DNA of 64,000 nt from an uncultured Coriobacteriaceae bacterium (GCA_902777325.1 CACYTH010000006.1:62001-126000); one strand, 5' to 3'. Shown: positions 1-8,495, counted from the first letter of the stretch. Numbers and translations: made by a program. The notes: a model not told the origin generated them from the letters alone.

Positions 1-282
1 GTCGTTGACGGCATAGGTGCCGCCCTCGAGGGCGAGCAGGCCGCCGCCACGACCGACGAAGGCGTCGATGGTGGAGAGGTCCACGTCGTTCTCGGCCAGC
101 GCCTGAAGGATGAGGTCGCGGCGGTAGGGCATCTGGTCGGAGACGCTCTTGAACTCGGCGAGCTTCTCGGCCTCGTGCGCGACGTTCTTGGTGAAGACCT
201 CGGTCTCGCCGTCAAAGACGCCGACCTTGGTGGAGGTGGAGCCGGGGTTGATGACCAGGATGCGGTAGGTCTTGTCTGCCAT
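1..282 (-). CDS. buk: Butyrate kinase-type acyl kinase, N-terminal 94 residues (cut by window edge)
   Basis: The N-terminus reads MADKTYRILVINPGSTSTK, the phosphate-binding start of the ASKHA acyl kinases. The PGSTSTK form is the butyrate kinase version; acetate kinases usually have SGSSSLK. A second match, VGRGGGLLALEGGTYAVND, follows at residues 76-94, where butyrate kinases have a conserved Gly-rich stretch. The enzyme would make ATP from an acyl phosphate (butyryl or branched-chain). It starts 3 bp after the stop of the phosphotransacylase gene, so the two are one operon. The gene runs off the left edge, so the catalytic core and length cannot be checked. Confidence 0.85.
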   Translation of the reverse strand, partial: MADKTYRILVINPGSTSTKVGVFDGETEVFTKNVAHEAEKLAEFKSVSDQMPYRRDLILQALAENDVDLSTIDAFVGRGGGLLALEGGTYAVND

Positions 283-285
283 CTC

Positions 286-1284
286 TTACGCCTCCTTGAG
301 GGCCTGGCTGCGCACGCAGCTCATGACGACGTTGCCGACGAGCTCGGAGACCGGCGCGGAGCGGCTGCAGTCGCAGACGATCTTCTTGAAGCCCTGGAGC
401 ATGGGGCCGTAGTGCGCGAAGTTCTGCACGAGCTTGACGCCGATGTTGCCCACGTTGATGTCGGGGCAGATGAGCACGTTGGCCTTGCCGGCAACGGCGC
501 TCTCGCGACGCACCTTCTTGGCGGCGACGGCAGGAACGATGGCGGAGTCAAGCTGGAACTCGCCGTCGATGGCGAGGTCGGGACGCTGCTCGTTGGCGAT
601 GCGCACGGCCTCGCGCACCTTGTCGACCTTCTCGGACTCGGCAGAGCCGTCGGTGGAGTAGCTCAGCATGGCCACGCGCGGCTCCCAGCCCATGAGGGCG
701 TGGACGGTCTCGGCGGAGGTGATGGCGATGGAGGCAAGCTGCTCGGGGTCGGGGTCGACGCACACGGCGGCGTCGCCGAAGCCCATGAGATGGCCCTCGC
801 TGCCCTCCCAGCCGGGGATGTTGAAGATGCCCAGGCTGGAAATGGTCTCGATGCCGTCAGCAAGGCCGATGATGGTCTGGCCGCCGATGATGACGTCGCC
901 GGTGGAGCAGCACAGGCCACCGAAGGTGATGTCGACGTCGCCGATGCGCTGCATCATGAGGCAGCGGTCCATGGGCTTCTTCGAGCGACGACGGACGGCC
1001 TTTGGCTTGAAGGGGCAGTCGGGCTCGGCCTCGAAGCGCACGGCGAAGGCCTCGTTGGCCTCGGCGTCGGCGAGGTCGACGACGTGGATGCCCTCAAGGT
1101 CGACGCCAGCCTGCTCGGCGGTGGCACGCAGGGTCTCGGCGTCACCCACGATGTAGCACTCGGCCAGGCCCTCCTTGGTGAGCTCGCCCACGACCTCCAT
1201 CATCTTGGGGTCGTCAGCCTCGAAGAAGGCCACCTTCTGCACGTCGGCACGTGCCTTGTCGCGCAGCTGCTCCATAAGGTCCAT
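286..1284 (-). CDS. Phosphate acyltransferase (Pta/Ptb family), 332 aa
   Basis: Converts acyl-CoA and phosphate to acyl phosphate in the cytoplasm. The C-terminal half carries the family signatures: MLSYSTDGSA, a DGEFQLDSAIVP block, and PDINVGNIGVKLVQ followed by GPMLQG. The length is that of a single-domain Pta. The ATG at 1284 is chosen because GAGGAGC lies just upstream; an in-frame upstream start at 1332 has no such site. The neighbour is a butyrate-kinase-type gene 3 bp downstream, so the natural acyl group may be butyryl or branched rather than acetyl. The sequence looks more like Pta than classical Ptb, so substrate choice is open. Confidence 0.85.
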   Translation of the reverse strand: MDLMEQLRDKARADVQKVAFFEADDPKMMEVVGELTKEGLAECYIVGDAETLRATAEQAGVDLEGIHVVDLADAEANEAFAVRFEAEPDCPFKPKAVRRRSKKPMDRCLMMQRIGDVDITFGGLCCSTGDVIIGGQTIIGLADGIETISSLGIFNIPGWEGSEGHLMGFGDAAVCVDPDPEQLASIAITSAETVHALMGWEPRVAMLSYSTDGSAESEKVDKVREAVRIANEQRPDLAIDGEFQLDSAIVPAVAAKKVRRESAVAGKANVLICPDINVGNIGVKLVQNFAHYGPMLQGFKKIVCDCSRSAPVSELVGNVVMSCVRSQALKEA

Positions 1285-1520
1285 GTGTTGCTCCTCTCGT
1301 CGGTGTAACGACATAGTTCTAGCTGTTATCAATTGTCACTGGCGCGGGGCGCCCAAACTATGGATGCCCCGCCAAACATTGCTGGATTCATCCTCGACTT
1401 GCTTGTGCGGCCTCACAAGCCCGTCGCAAATCCGCCGCCCTGCAGCACTCTTTGGCGCCCTCCCATGGCTTCCCCTATCATCAGGGCAGCGATATTGGTC
1501 ACGACACAGAGGCAGGCTCC

Positions 1521-2363
1521 ATGGGCAGACATTCCCAACCCAGGCACCGCGGCTGCGGCTGCGCGCTGGTGGTCGCATGGGTCGTCCTCACCCTCGGCGT
1601 GATCGTCCTGCTCAGATCGTGCCTGTTCGATCGCGGCTACGACCACTCGTACGAGGGCTCGTGGGAGGGCTCTCCCGCAGCGGAACCCTACTATAACCGC
1701 AACAGCTTCCGAGTGGTGGGCGGCCGCTGCGTCTACGAGGGGGCGGCCGACATCGTGTGCCCAACCGGAGTCGACGTGTCGGCCTACCAGGCCGACATCG
1801 ACTGGCAGGCTGTGGCCTCCGACGGCATCGGCTTTGCCATGATTCGCGTGGGCTGGCGCGGCAACACCGACGGCTACCTGCACGAGGACATCTGCTTCGA
1901 GCAGAACTACGCGGGTGCGAGCGAGGCAGGGCTGCCCTGCGGCGTCTACTTCTTCTCGCAGGCAACCACCGCTGACGAGGCGCGCGAGGAGGCCCTGTTC
2001 ACGCTCGACCTGCTGGCGGGGCGCGAGCTTGCCTACCCCGTCGTCTTTGATTACGAGCCCACCGGCGGACACAGGATCGCGGCCATAGACGGCGCCACGG
2101 CAACCGCGTGCGCGCGCACCTTCTGCAACGTCATCGCGGATGGCGGCTATGAGCCCGTGATCTATGGCAACAGGTATGACCTGCAGCACCTTGACACCGC
2201 GCAGCTCTCGGACGTACGCGTATGGTTTGCAGAATACGCTGAGACCCCCTCGCGCGAAGAGCCCTTCTCGCTGTGGCAGTACACTAGCAGCGGAACGGTC
2301 GCCGGCATCGGGACTCCCGTCGACCTCAGCCTCGACCTGAGTGCGGCACCAAGCACCCATTAG
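1521..2363 (+). CDS. GH25-family lysozyme, membrane-anchored
   Basis: A 280-residue protein with a short basic N-terminus, one membrane segment (about residues 12-35, ALVVAWVVLTLGVIVLL) and an extracellular GH25 muramidase domain from about residue 85. Catalytic-region motifs are GVDVSAYQADIDW at the domain start and VFDYEPTGG, holding the DxE pair expected of GH25. It would cleave peptidoglycan outside the membrane, for wall remodelling or lysis. The ATG at 1521 follows GAGGCAGG; the frame is open further upstream but without a convincing ribosome site. It stands alone between oppositely oriented pta and the downstream lipoprotein gene. Confidence 0.88.
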   Translation: MGRHSQPRHRGCGCALVVAWVVLTLGVIVLLRSCLFDRGYDHSYEGSWEGSPAAEPYYNRNSFRVVGGRCVYEGAADIVCPTGVDVSAYQADIDWQAVASDGIGFAMIRVGWRGNTDGYLHEDICFEQNYAGASEAGLPCGVYFFSQATTADEAREEALFTLDLLAGRELAYPVVFDYEPTGGHRIAAIDGATATACARTFCNVIADGGYEPVIYGNRYDLQHLDTAQLSDVRVWFAEYAETPSREEPFSLWQYTSSGTVAGIGTPVDLSLDLSAAPSTH

Positions 2364-2488
2364 GCCCGCCGCGACGCGCATTGGAGCGCACTCAGTTGTC
2401 AATTTGTACCGTTAAGTGCATACGTATCAAACCTTGAACGAGATATGTGCCTTAATAGTGCGCATCTGAAAATCTCGAGGGAGGCACT

Positions 2489-3118
2489 ATGAGAGGCAAA
2501 CTTCTGGTCATGGCAGCACTGGCCGCCACGATGGCAAGCGGACTCGGCGCATGCGGAAGTCAGACCGGAGCCAGCACCAGCGATGCCAGCGCGGCCCCCT
2601 CGGCATCCCAGAGTGCAGCAGACGCCAGCTTCGCGACGCTGGGCGACATCTTTGCCAACGACTACTCCGACTTCATATCGCAGTATGACGAGACGCACTA
2701 CACCTGCGCGTTCAACGTCAACGGCACGTGCTATCGCATCGAGGCCGACCTGCCCAAGGGCATGTACCAGAGCCTGAGCGAGGTGGAGTTTGGCGACGAT
2801 GCCAAGGCCCAGGAGCTTCTCGCTCCCCTTGCGGTCACGCAGCAGGACATCATCGCCGAGAGCGTGCCCTCCGAGGAGGAGCTTGGCGCCCTCGCCGGCA
2901 AGCGGGGGGCAGACCTCGCGGCGGAGGGCTACGTCATCGACAGCCTCGTGGTCAACGGCAGCCAGACCGACTGCAGCGCCTCCAAGGGATCGTTCGCCTA
3001 CCTGATCACGTTTGGCCAGCCGGTCGCCGACGAGAGCACCACCGACTACGCGGGCGCCGTCAAGGACCTCACCGTCGAGTCCGTCTCGTTTGCCGGCATC
3101 TCGTACCTCGTGCTCTAG
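2489..3118 (+). CDS. Predicted lipoprotein of unknown function, 209 aa
   Basis: The N-terminus is a lipoprotein signal peptide: MRGK, a hydrophobic stretch, then LGAC with the lipid-modified cysteine at residue 22. A Ser/Ala-rich linker (residues 23-48) precedes a soluble domain of about 160 residues that I do not recognise. GAGGGAGG precedes the ATG with good spacing. It has its own intergenic region on both sides, and a hairpin with a T tract lies downstream at 3234-3262. It acts at the outer face of the membrane if the signal is correct. Confidence 0.8.
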   Translation: MRGKLLVMAALAATMASGLGACGSQTGASTSDASAAPSASQSAADASFATLGDIFANDYSDFISQYDETHYTCAFNVNGTCYRIEADLPKGMYQSLSEVEFGDDAKAQELLAPLAVTQQDIIAESVPSEEELGALAGKRGADLAAEGYVIDSLVVNGSQTDCSASKGSFAYLITFGQPVADESTTDYAGAVKDLTVESVSFAGISYLVL

Positions 3119-3233
3119 ACCCCACGAGACAACCGGCGCCAAACGGGCCACAGTCCCTTGCGGACCATCCCGCAATTAATGCCATTCATTGCTTCTGGTG
3201 TCAGACAAATCAGATACTCTGAATGTGGTTGAC

Positions 3234-3262
3234 GCCACCCATTGCGGGTGGCTCCGTCTTTT
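3234..3262 (+). terminator. Rho-independent terminator or leader attenuator
   Basis: GCCACCC (3234-3240), 5-nt loop, GGGTGGC (3246-3252), then TCCGTCTTTT. It ends 22 bp before the hydrogenase-like start, so it could stop the lipoprotein transcript or act as an attenuator in that gene's leader. Confidence 0.55.
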
Positions 3263-3283
3263 GGATCAACCTGGAGAGGACCC

Positions 3284-4960
3284 ATGACAAGCTGTCTGAG
3301 ACTGAAGAAGTCAAACTGCAAGAACTGCTACAAGTGCATCCGTCACTGCCCGGTCAAATCGATCCGCTTCTCCGCGGAGCAGGCGCACATCATCGACGAC
3401 GAGTGCATCCTCTGCGGCCACTGCTTTGTCGTCTGCCCGCAGAACGCCAAGCAGATCGTGGACGAGACCGAGAAGGTCAAGGTGCTGATTGGCACCGGAG
3501 ACCCGGTGGTGATGAGCCTTGCACCGTCGTTCATCGCCAACTACGAGGGCGTGGGCATCGAGGCTATGCGCGAGGCAGCCAAGAAGCTGGGGTTCAGCGA
3601 CGTGGAGGAGACCGCCATCGGCGCGACGATGGTCAAGCGCGAGTACGACCGCATGCTCAAGGAGGAGAACCACGACATCGTCATCTCGTCCTGCTGCCAC
3701 TCGGTCAACCTGCTGATTCGCAAGTACTTCCCCGAGCAGCTCCCCTACCTCGCCGACGTCGTGTCCCCCATGGTGGCGCACTGCATGGACATCAAGCGGC
3801 GCATCCCGGGCGCCAAGACGGTGTTTGTCGGCCCGTGCGTCGCCAAGAAGGACGAGGGCGAGCAGTACGAGGACGTGGTGGATGCCGTCCTGACCTTCGA
3901 GGAGCTGACGCAGTGGCTCGAGGATGAGGGCGTCGAGCTCAGGCGCGAGGTCATCCCCGAGGACAAGAGCCGCGCGCGGTTCTTCCCCACCACGGGCGGA
4001 ATCCTCAAGACCATGGCTCAGGACGCACCGGATTACACCTACATGGCGCTTGACGGTGTGGAGACCTGCATCGCCGCCCTCGAGGACATCGCCCAGGGCA
4101 AAATCCACAAGTGCTTTATCGAGATGTCGGCCTGCTCGGGCAGCTGCATCGGCGGCCCCGTGATGGAGAAGTACCGCTGCAACCCCGTGAAGGACTACAT
4201 GGCGGTGGCCACGTACGCCGGCACGCGCGACTTTGACGTGGAGCAGCCGGAGATCTCCGCCATCAAGCACCTCTTCGAGCCCATCGACCACCAGAAGAGG
4301 ATGCCGTCGGACTACGAGGTCGTCGAGATCCTCCGCCAGATGGGCAAGTTCAAGCCCAGCGACGAGCTCAACTGCGGCTCCTGCGGCTACGACACCTGCC
4401 GCGAGAAGGCCGTGGCGATCTACCAGGGCAAGGCGGACATCTCCATGTGCCTGCCGTTCCTCAAGGACAAGGCGGAGAGCTTCTCGGACGCCATCGTCAA
4501 GAACAGCCCCAACGCGCTCATCGTCGTCAACGAGACCCTCGAGGTGCAGCAGCTCAACGACGCCGCGCTTCACCTGCTCAACGTGCGCTTCGCGTCGGAC
4601 GTCCTCGGCGAGCCGGTGGTGCGCATCCTCGAGCCCAAGCCGTTCCTGGACGTCAAGCGCACCAAGAGGGGCATCTACAACAAGAGGTCCTACCTGGCCG
4701 AGTACCAGCGCTACGTCGACGAGACCATCGTCCCGGCCGAGGACGGCCGCATGATCGTCTGCATCATGCACGACGTGACGGCCGAGGAGGAGGAGCGCCA
4801 GCGCCGGGAGGAGATCAGCCACGAGACCGTGCAGGTGGCCGACGAGGTCGTCGAGCGGCAGATGCGCATCGTGCAGGAGATCGCCTCGCTTCTCGGCGAG
4901 ACGACGGCAGAGACCAAGATCGCCCTGTCCAAGCTGAAGGAGTCCATCGCCGATGAATGA
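3284..4960 (+). CDS. Sensory [FeFe]-hydrogenase-like protein (HydS/HfsB type) with ferredoxin, Fe-S and PAS domains
   Basis: 558 residues. Residues 1-55 hold two [4Fe-4S] sites (C12, C15, C18, C22 and C41, C44, C47, C51). The hydrogenase domain follows, with degenerate H-cluster loops that keep the four cysteines: SSCCHS (C137), VGPCVAKKDE (C185) and EMSACSGSC (C284, C288). The usual Pro/Trp of loop 1 and Met of loop 2 are absent. A four-cysteine Fe-S domain (C364, C367, C372, C389) and a PAS domain (about 400-500) complete it. This order is that of group C/D sensory hydrogenases, thought to sense H2 or redox state rather than turn over. Its end overlaps the phosphatase gene by 8 bp, so the two act together. 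ATG chosen by GGAGAGGA. Confidence 0.88.
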   Translation: MTSCLRLKKSNCKNCYKCIRHCPVKSIRFSAEQAHIIDDECILCGHCFVVCPQNAKQIVDETEKVKVLIGTGDPVVMSLAPSFIANYEGVGIEAMREAAKKLGFSDVEETAIGATMVKREYDRMLKEENHDIVISSCCHSVNLLIRKYFPEQLPYLADVVSPMVAHCMDIKRRIPGAKTVFVGPCVAKKDEGEQYEDVVDAVLTFEELTQWLEDEGVELRREVIPEDKSRARFFPTTGGILKTMAQDAPDYTYMALDGVETCIAALEDIAQGKIHKCFIEMSACSGSCIGGPVMEKYRCNPVKDYMAVATYAGTRDFDVEQPEISAIKHLFEPIDHQKRMPSDYEVVEILRQMGKFKPSDELNCGSCGYDTCREKAVAIYQGKADISMCLPFLKDKAESFSDAIVKNSPNALIVVNETLEVQQLNDAALHLLNVRFASDVLGEPVVRILEPKPFLDVKRTKRGIYNKRSYLAEYQRYVDETIVPAEDGRMIVCIMHDVTAEEEERQRREEISHETVQVADEVVERQMRIVQEIASLLGETTAETKIALSKLKESIADE

Positions 4961-6128
4961 TCTATGCGCCGATATCGGCTACAGGAGCATCAACCACGCA
5001 GGCGAGGAGCTCTGCGGAGACCACGTCGACGTGGTGAACACCGAGGATGGCTCCACCGTCATCGTCCTTGCCGACGGACTTGGCAGCGGCGTGCAGGCAA
5101 GCATCCTCTCCACGCTGACGTCCAAGATCATCTCCACCATGATGGCCGAGGGCCTCTCGCTCGAGGAGTGCGTGTCAACCATCGCCTCGACGCTGCCCGT
5201 CACCGGCAGGCACGGGGTCGCCTACTCCACCTTCACGATCATCAACCTGGTGCGCAACCACACCGCCGAGATCATCCAGTACGACAACCCCGAGGTCATC
5301 CTCATCAGGGACGGCGACGTCACCGACTACCCCATGACCGAGCTGAACATCGAGGACAAGAAGATCTACCAGTCCACGATCCGCCTGCAGGAGGACGACG
5401 TCCTCGTGGCCATGAGCGACGGCTGCCCCCACGCAAGCGCCGACAAGACCTACAACAACGACTGGAAGCGCGAGGACATCGCCCAGTTTGTGGCCGACAT
5501 GTCGCTGGTGGGCTACACGGCAAAGGTGCTGTGCACGATGCTCATCGACGAGTGCGACAAGCTGTATGCCCACAAGCCGCTCGACGACGCCACCGCGGTC
5601 GTCGTCCGCGTCAGGCGACGCAACCCGATGAACATCCTGTTTGGGCCGCCGGCGGACCGCGACGACAACAACAAGATGATGAGCCTGTTCTTCTCCAAGG
5701 GGGGCAAGCACATCGTCTGCGGAGGCACGACGGCGACCATCGTGGCAAAGTACCTGCGCAAGCCGCTGAAGGCGAAGATGAGCTACGACACCAAGACCGG
5801 CGTGCCGCCCATCTCCGAGATCGAGGGCGTCGACCTGGTGACGGAGGGCGTCGTCACCATGAGCAAGGTGGTGGAGTACGCCCAGAACTACCTGCAGGAC
5901 AACAAGAGCTACGAGGAGTGGAACTACGGTCACGACGGCGCCTCGCGCATATGCCAGCTGTTGTTTGAGGAGGCAACCGACATCAACTTCTTCGTCGGCC
6001 GCGCGGTCAACCCCGCCCACCAGAACCCCGACCTGCCGATCAACTTCAACATCAAGATGAGCATCGTCAAGGAGCTGTCGGACTGCCTCACCAGAATGGG
6101 CAAGCGCATTCGCGTGAGCTACTTCTAG
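4953..6128 (+). CDS. SpoIIE-type PP2C serine/threonine phosphatase
   Basis: 391 residues. PPM/SpoIIE metal-binding aspartates are visible in LADGLGSGVQAS (near residue 32), VAMSDGCPHA and DDATAVVVRVR; AYSTFTIIN is also typical. The last 180 residues form a second domain I do not recognise. It overlaps the sensory hydrogenase-like gene by 8 bp, a pairing known from clostridial hfs/hydS loci. The inference is that hydrogen or redox sensing by the partner controls dephosphorylation of a target. No kinase or anti-sigma gene is next to it; the nearest kinase lies about 20 kb away. Confidence 0.85.
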   Translation: MNDLCADIGYRSINHAGEELCGDHVDVVNTEDGSTVIVLADGLGSGVQASILSTLTSKIISTMMAEGLSLEECVSTIASTLPVTGRHGVAYSTFTIINLVRNHTAEIIQYDNPEVILIRDGDVTDYPMTELNIEDKKIYQSTIRLQEDDVLVAMSDGCPHASADKTYNNDWKREDIAQFVADMSLVGYTAKVLCTMLIDECDKLYAHKPLDDATAVVVRVRRRNPMNILFGPPADRDDNNKMMSLFFSKGGKHIVCGGTTATIVAKYLRKPLKAKMSYDTKTGVPPISEIEGVDLVTEGVVTMSKVVEYAQNYLQDNKSYEEWNYGHDGASRICQLLFEEATDINFFVGRAVNPAHQNPDLPINFNIKMSIVKELSDCLTRMGKRIRVSYF

Positions 6129-6173
6129 GGGCAAGGGCCGCACGTGGCGCGGCTGACACCCAAGCATGACAAG

Positions 6174-6201
6174 AGACGGCGACCCCAGACGGCCGCCGTC
6201 T
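6174..6201 (+). terminator. Possible terminator after the phosphatase gene
   Basis: AGACGGCG (6174-6181) pairs with CGCCGTCT (6194-6201) around a 12-nt loop, 45 bp after the stop codon. No real T tract follows, so it is weak. Confidence 0.35.
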
Positions 6202-6314
6202 TCGCGTTCAAGCCCCTATCGAGCGGTAACAAGGGGGCAGGCACCTGCTTCTCTCGGCAGCAATCATTCTGGCATGAAAAATGCGGCCGCGGTGCACTCG
6301 ATTCCAGACGCGAG

Positions 6315-6380
6315 TGCGCCAGCTCCGGATTTTCCTTCTAGCGATGCCGATACAGTGCACCAGGCTCGGATTTTCCTTCT
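6315..6380. repeat. Direct repeat pair containing CGGATTTTCCTTCT
   Basis: CGGATTTTCCTTCT occurs at 6326-6339 and again at 6367-6380. Each copy is preceded by a related GTGCxCCAG stretch, so the unit is about 25 bp with a 41-bp period. It lies in the gap between the phosphatase and the esterase terminator. Function unknown. Confidence 0.7.
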
Positions 6381-6383
6381 CGG

Positions 6384-6413
6384 ATGAGACAAGGGCCGCT
6401 CCCCTTGTCTCAT
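6384..6413 (-). terminator. Hairpin downstream of the esterase gene
   Basis: ATGAGACAAGGG (6384-6395) and CCCTTGTCTCAT (6402-6413) form a perfect 12-bp stem with a 6-nt loop, 6 bp after the esterase stop codon. Confidence 0.65.
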
Positions 6414-6419
6414 GTCGCA

Positions 6420-7220
6420 TTAGCAGCTGCGCTTGCCCATCTTGGCGTAGACGTCCTCGCGCGGCAGCCAGTCCAAGAACTGCTCCACCTGCTGGTCCCA
6501 GAAGCGCCACTCGTGGCCAAAGCCGCCGACCTCCTTCCAGGTGACGTCCGCTCCCAGCTCGGCGAGCTCGGACGCAAAGGCCTGGTTGGGGGCAAGGAGA
6601 AAGTCCTCGGTGCCACAGGCGTCGTAGATGGGCGGGAAGTCCTCGCCGGAGGCGGCCACCGCCTTGGCCAGCGCGTGCACGTCGTAGGCGGGATCGGTCT
6701 CGCCCTGGTCGGCCGCCATGGGGTCGGCCGCAAACGTCGCCGGGTTGATGTGCACGCCCGCGGAGAAGGCGCCGATTGCGTGGTAGCGCTCGGGATGCGT
6801 GAGCCCGTGCACGAAGGCGCCGTAGCCGCCCATGGAGAGGCCGGCGATGTAGGTGTCCTCGGGTGCGCTTGAGACCGGGAAGTAGTTGCACACGAACTCG
6901 GGCAGCTCCTCCTCCACAAAGCGCTTGAAGTCGTCCGCGCCTATCTTGGCATAGGCCTTGTTCTCGGCCGAGATGTTGACGATGGCGATGCGGCGCTCCT
7001 CGGCGTAGAGCTCCACGTTGGTGTAGCCCGTCCACTGCGCATGGTTGTTGGCAAAGCCGTGCAGCAGGTAGACCACCGGGAACTTTGCCGGAAGCACATG
7101 CGTGGCCGGCCCGTCACCCATGCCCAGGGCCTCCGGGCAGGTGACCGACGGCAGCACCACCGTGATGTCCACCGCGCGGTTGAGCGAGTACGACAGAAAG
7201 TTGCAGACGACCTTTGCCAT
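6420..7220 (-). CDS. Alpha/beta-hydrolase esterase (EstA / S-formylglutathione hydrolase family)
   Basis: 266 residues, the normal size for this family. The nucleophile elbow is GLSMGGYG with Ser129. The catalytic Asp is likely in DACGTED and the His in GGFGHEW near residue 243. YLLHGFANNHAQW supplies the oxyanion strand. No signal peptide, so it is cytoplasmic and would hydrolyse short acyl esters; tributyrin esterases of lactic acid bacteria have this sequence type. It is a single-gene unit, with its own hairpin downstream, and is divergent from the MscS gene. Confidence 0.85.
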   Translation of the reverse strand: MAKVVCNFLSYSLNRAVDITVVLPSVTCPEALGMGDGPATHVLPAKFPVVYLLHGFANNHAQWTGYTNVELYAEERRIAIVNISAENKAYAKIGADDFKRFVEEELPEFVCNYFPVSSAPEDTYIAGLSMGGYGAFVHGLTHPERYHAIGAFSAGVHINPATFAADPMAADQGETDPAYDVHALAKAVAASGEDFPPIYDACGTEDFLLAPNQAFASELAELGADVTWKEVGGFGHEWRFWDQQVEQFLDWLPREDVYAKMGKRSC

Positions 7221-7334
7221 TGCTTACCCCTTCCCTTGGGTTGCCTTGCAGCCATTGTATCGTGGGTGCGCAGGCGCGGGACGAGTACGCTACCATGGGG
7301 TGGTCGTCCGACCGCCTCCCGGGGAGGAGATGCC

Positions 7335-8078
7335 ATGCTTGAGAACGATCTCGCGATGAAGGTCGCCCTAGTCGTCGTCACCTGTATCGTCGCCATCATC
7401 CTGCAGGCCACGTCCTCGCGGATCATCAAGCGCCTCTTCGAGAAGGGCAACGCGCCGCGCGGCTCCATCGTCAACAACATCGTACGCGCGTTCATCTGGT
7501 TCATGGCGCTGCTCGCAGTGCTCAAGCCCGTCTTTGGCGTCGAGCCCACGGCCTTTGTGGCCGCCCTCGGCGTGACCTCCGTCGCCCTCTCGCTCGGCTT
7601 GCAGAACACCATCTCCAACGTCATCGGCGGCCTGGAGCTCATGCTGGCCCACATCATCGAGGTGGGCGACTGGATCGAGGTCGGCAGCTACCGGGGCGTC
7701 GTCACCGATATCACATGGCGCTCCACCACCATACGGACGACGCTCAACGACATCATCGTGATCCCCAACTCGGTGCTCGACGGCACCATGCTGCGCAAGC
7801 TGTCGCCCACCTCCTCGCACACCATCACCGTCCCGCTGGACATCCATCCCGAGGCGGACATGGCCGAGGTGGAGCGTGACATCCGCGCCGCGGTCACCGA
7901 GGCGGTGGCGCCCTGGCGCGACCCCGACCAGCCCATCCGCCTGATCGAGCAGGGCTATGGCTCCTTTGGCTTCAGGCTGGACATCCGCGTGCCGCTGATC
8001 GACATCGAGAACCCCTTCGAGGCACGCAGCGCCATCGTGCAGGCCTGCTCGGGCCACAGCTGGCTGGCACGCTGGTAG
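7335..8078 (+). CDS. Small-conductance mechanosensitive channel (MscS family)
   Basis: 247 residues, shorter than E. coli MscS. Two or three membrane segments (about 5-25, 45-65, 68-95) include the pore helix region ALGVTSVALSLGLQNTISNVIGG. The beta domain follows (GDWIEVGSYRGVVTDITWRST, then IPNSVL). It opens under membrane tension to release solutes. GGGGAGGAG precedes the ATG at a good distance. It stands alone and a hairpin follows at 8092-8121. Confidence 0.9.
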   Translation: MLENDLAMKVALVVVTCIVAIILQATSSRIIKRLFEKGNAPRGSIVNNIVRAFIWFMALLAVLKPVFGVEPTAFVAALGVTSVALSLGLQNTISNVIGGLELMLAHIIEVGDWIEVGSYRGVVTDITWRSTTIRTTLNDIIVIPNSVLDGTMLRKLSPTSSHTITVPLDIHPEADMAEVERDIRAAVTEAVAPWRDPDQPIRLIEQGYGSFGFRLDIRVPLIDIENPFEARSAIVQACSGHSWLARW

Positions 8079-8091
8079 CGCATAAAGAGAA

Positions 8092-8121
8092 AGGCAGCCC
8101 CCACAGACATGGGAGCTGCCT
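8092..8121. terminator. Terminator hairpin between convergent MscS and ACP genes
   Basis: AGGCAGC (8092-8098) pairs with GCTGCCT (8115-8121), with an inner CCC/GGG match. It sits between the ends of convergent genes and could serve both. Confidence 0.6.
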
Positions 8122-8152
8122 CATCCTGCAATCGTGAGAGGTGAGGAGGACT

Positions 8153-8389
8153 CTACTCCTCGATCTCCTCCTCGACGCGCTCGACGAGCTCGCCGAAGGT
8201 CTTCATCTTCATGACCTCGTGGATGGTCACCTCGGCGTCGAGCTCGTTCTCGATGGTGGAGGTGAGGGCAATCATCTTCATCGAACCCTTGCCGAGCTCG
8301 TCGAAGGTGGTGTCAGCGGTGATCTCGCCATCGTACTGATAGGCGGTCTTGGCAAACTCGGCAAGCTGCTCGAACAGTTCCTGGTTCAT
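8153..8389 (-). CDS. Acyl carrier protein 1
   Basis: 78 residues, acidic, ending VEEEIEE. The 4'-phosphopantetheine site is Ser36 in the segment FDELGKGSMKM; the usual Asp-Ser-Leu is Gly-Ser-Met here, so it differs from fatty-acid AcpP. It would carry acyl or other thioester intermediates. It is the last gene of a probable thiolase-DUF35-ACP operon. AGGAGA lies 6-7 bp before the ATG. A phosphopantetheinyl transferase gene is 8 kb away in the same cluster. The 106-bp gap to the gene upstream holds two tandem GC hairpins, unlike the rest of the operon. Confidence 0.85.
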   Translation of the reverse strand: MNQELFEQLAEFAKTAYQYDGEITADTTFDELGKGSMKMIALTSTIENELDAEVTIHEVMKMKTFGELVERVEEEIEE

Positions 8390-8419
8390 GGCATGTCTCC
8401 TATTCTTTGGGATGTCACA

Positions 8420-8485
8420 GGGGGTTACCCCTTTTGGCAGGTTGGGACGTGAGCTGCCACGGGGGGTTACCCCCCCATGGCAGGT
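8420..8485 (-). repeat. Tandem hairpin repeat between DUF35 and ACP genes
   Basis: Two copies of a 43-bp-period unit. On the minus strand each has ACCTGCC followed by a GGGGTAACCCC-type hairpin. The upstream one (8455-8482) is TGCCA plus G6 pairing with C6 plus TGGCA; the downstream one (8420-8431) is a smaller GGGG/CCCC hairpin. They lie inside the transcribed gap before the ACP ribosome site and could tune or process the message. Confidence 0.7.
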
Positions 8486-8495
8486 GGTGGTTGCG

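Noticed and set aside
3311..4822. A 503-codon open frame antisense to the sensory hydrogenase
   Set aside because: Shadow of a high-GC gene, low-complexity composition and no start signal.
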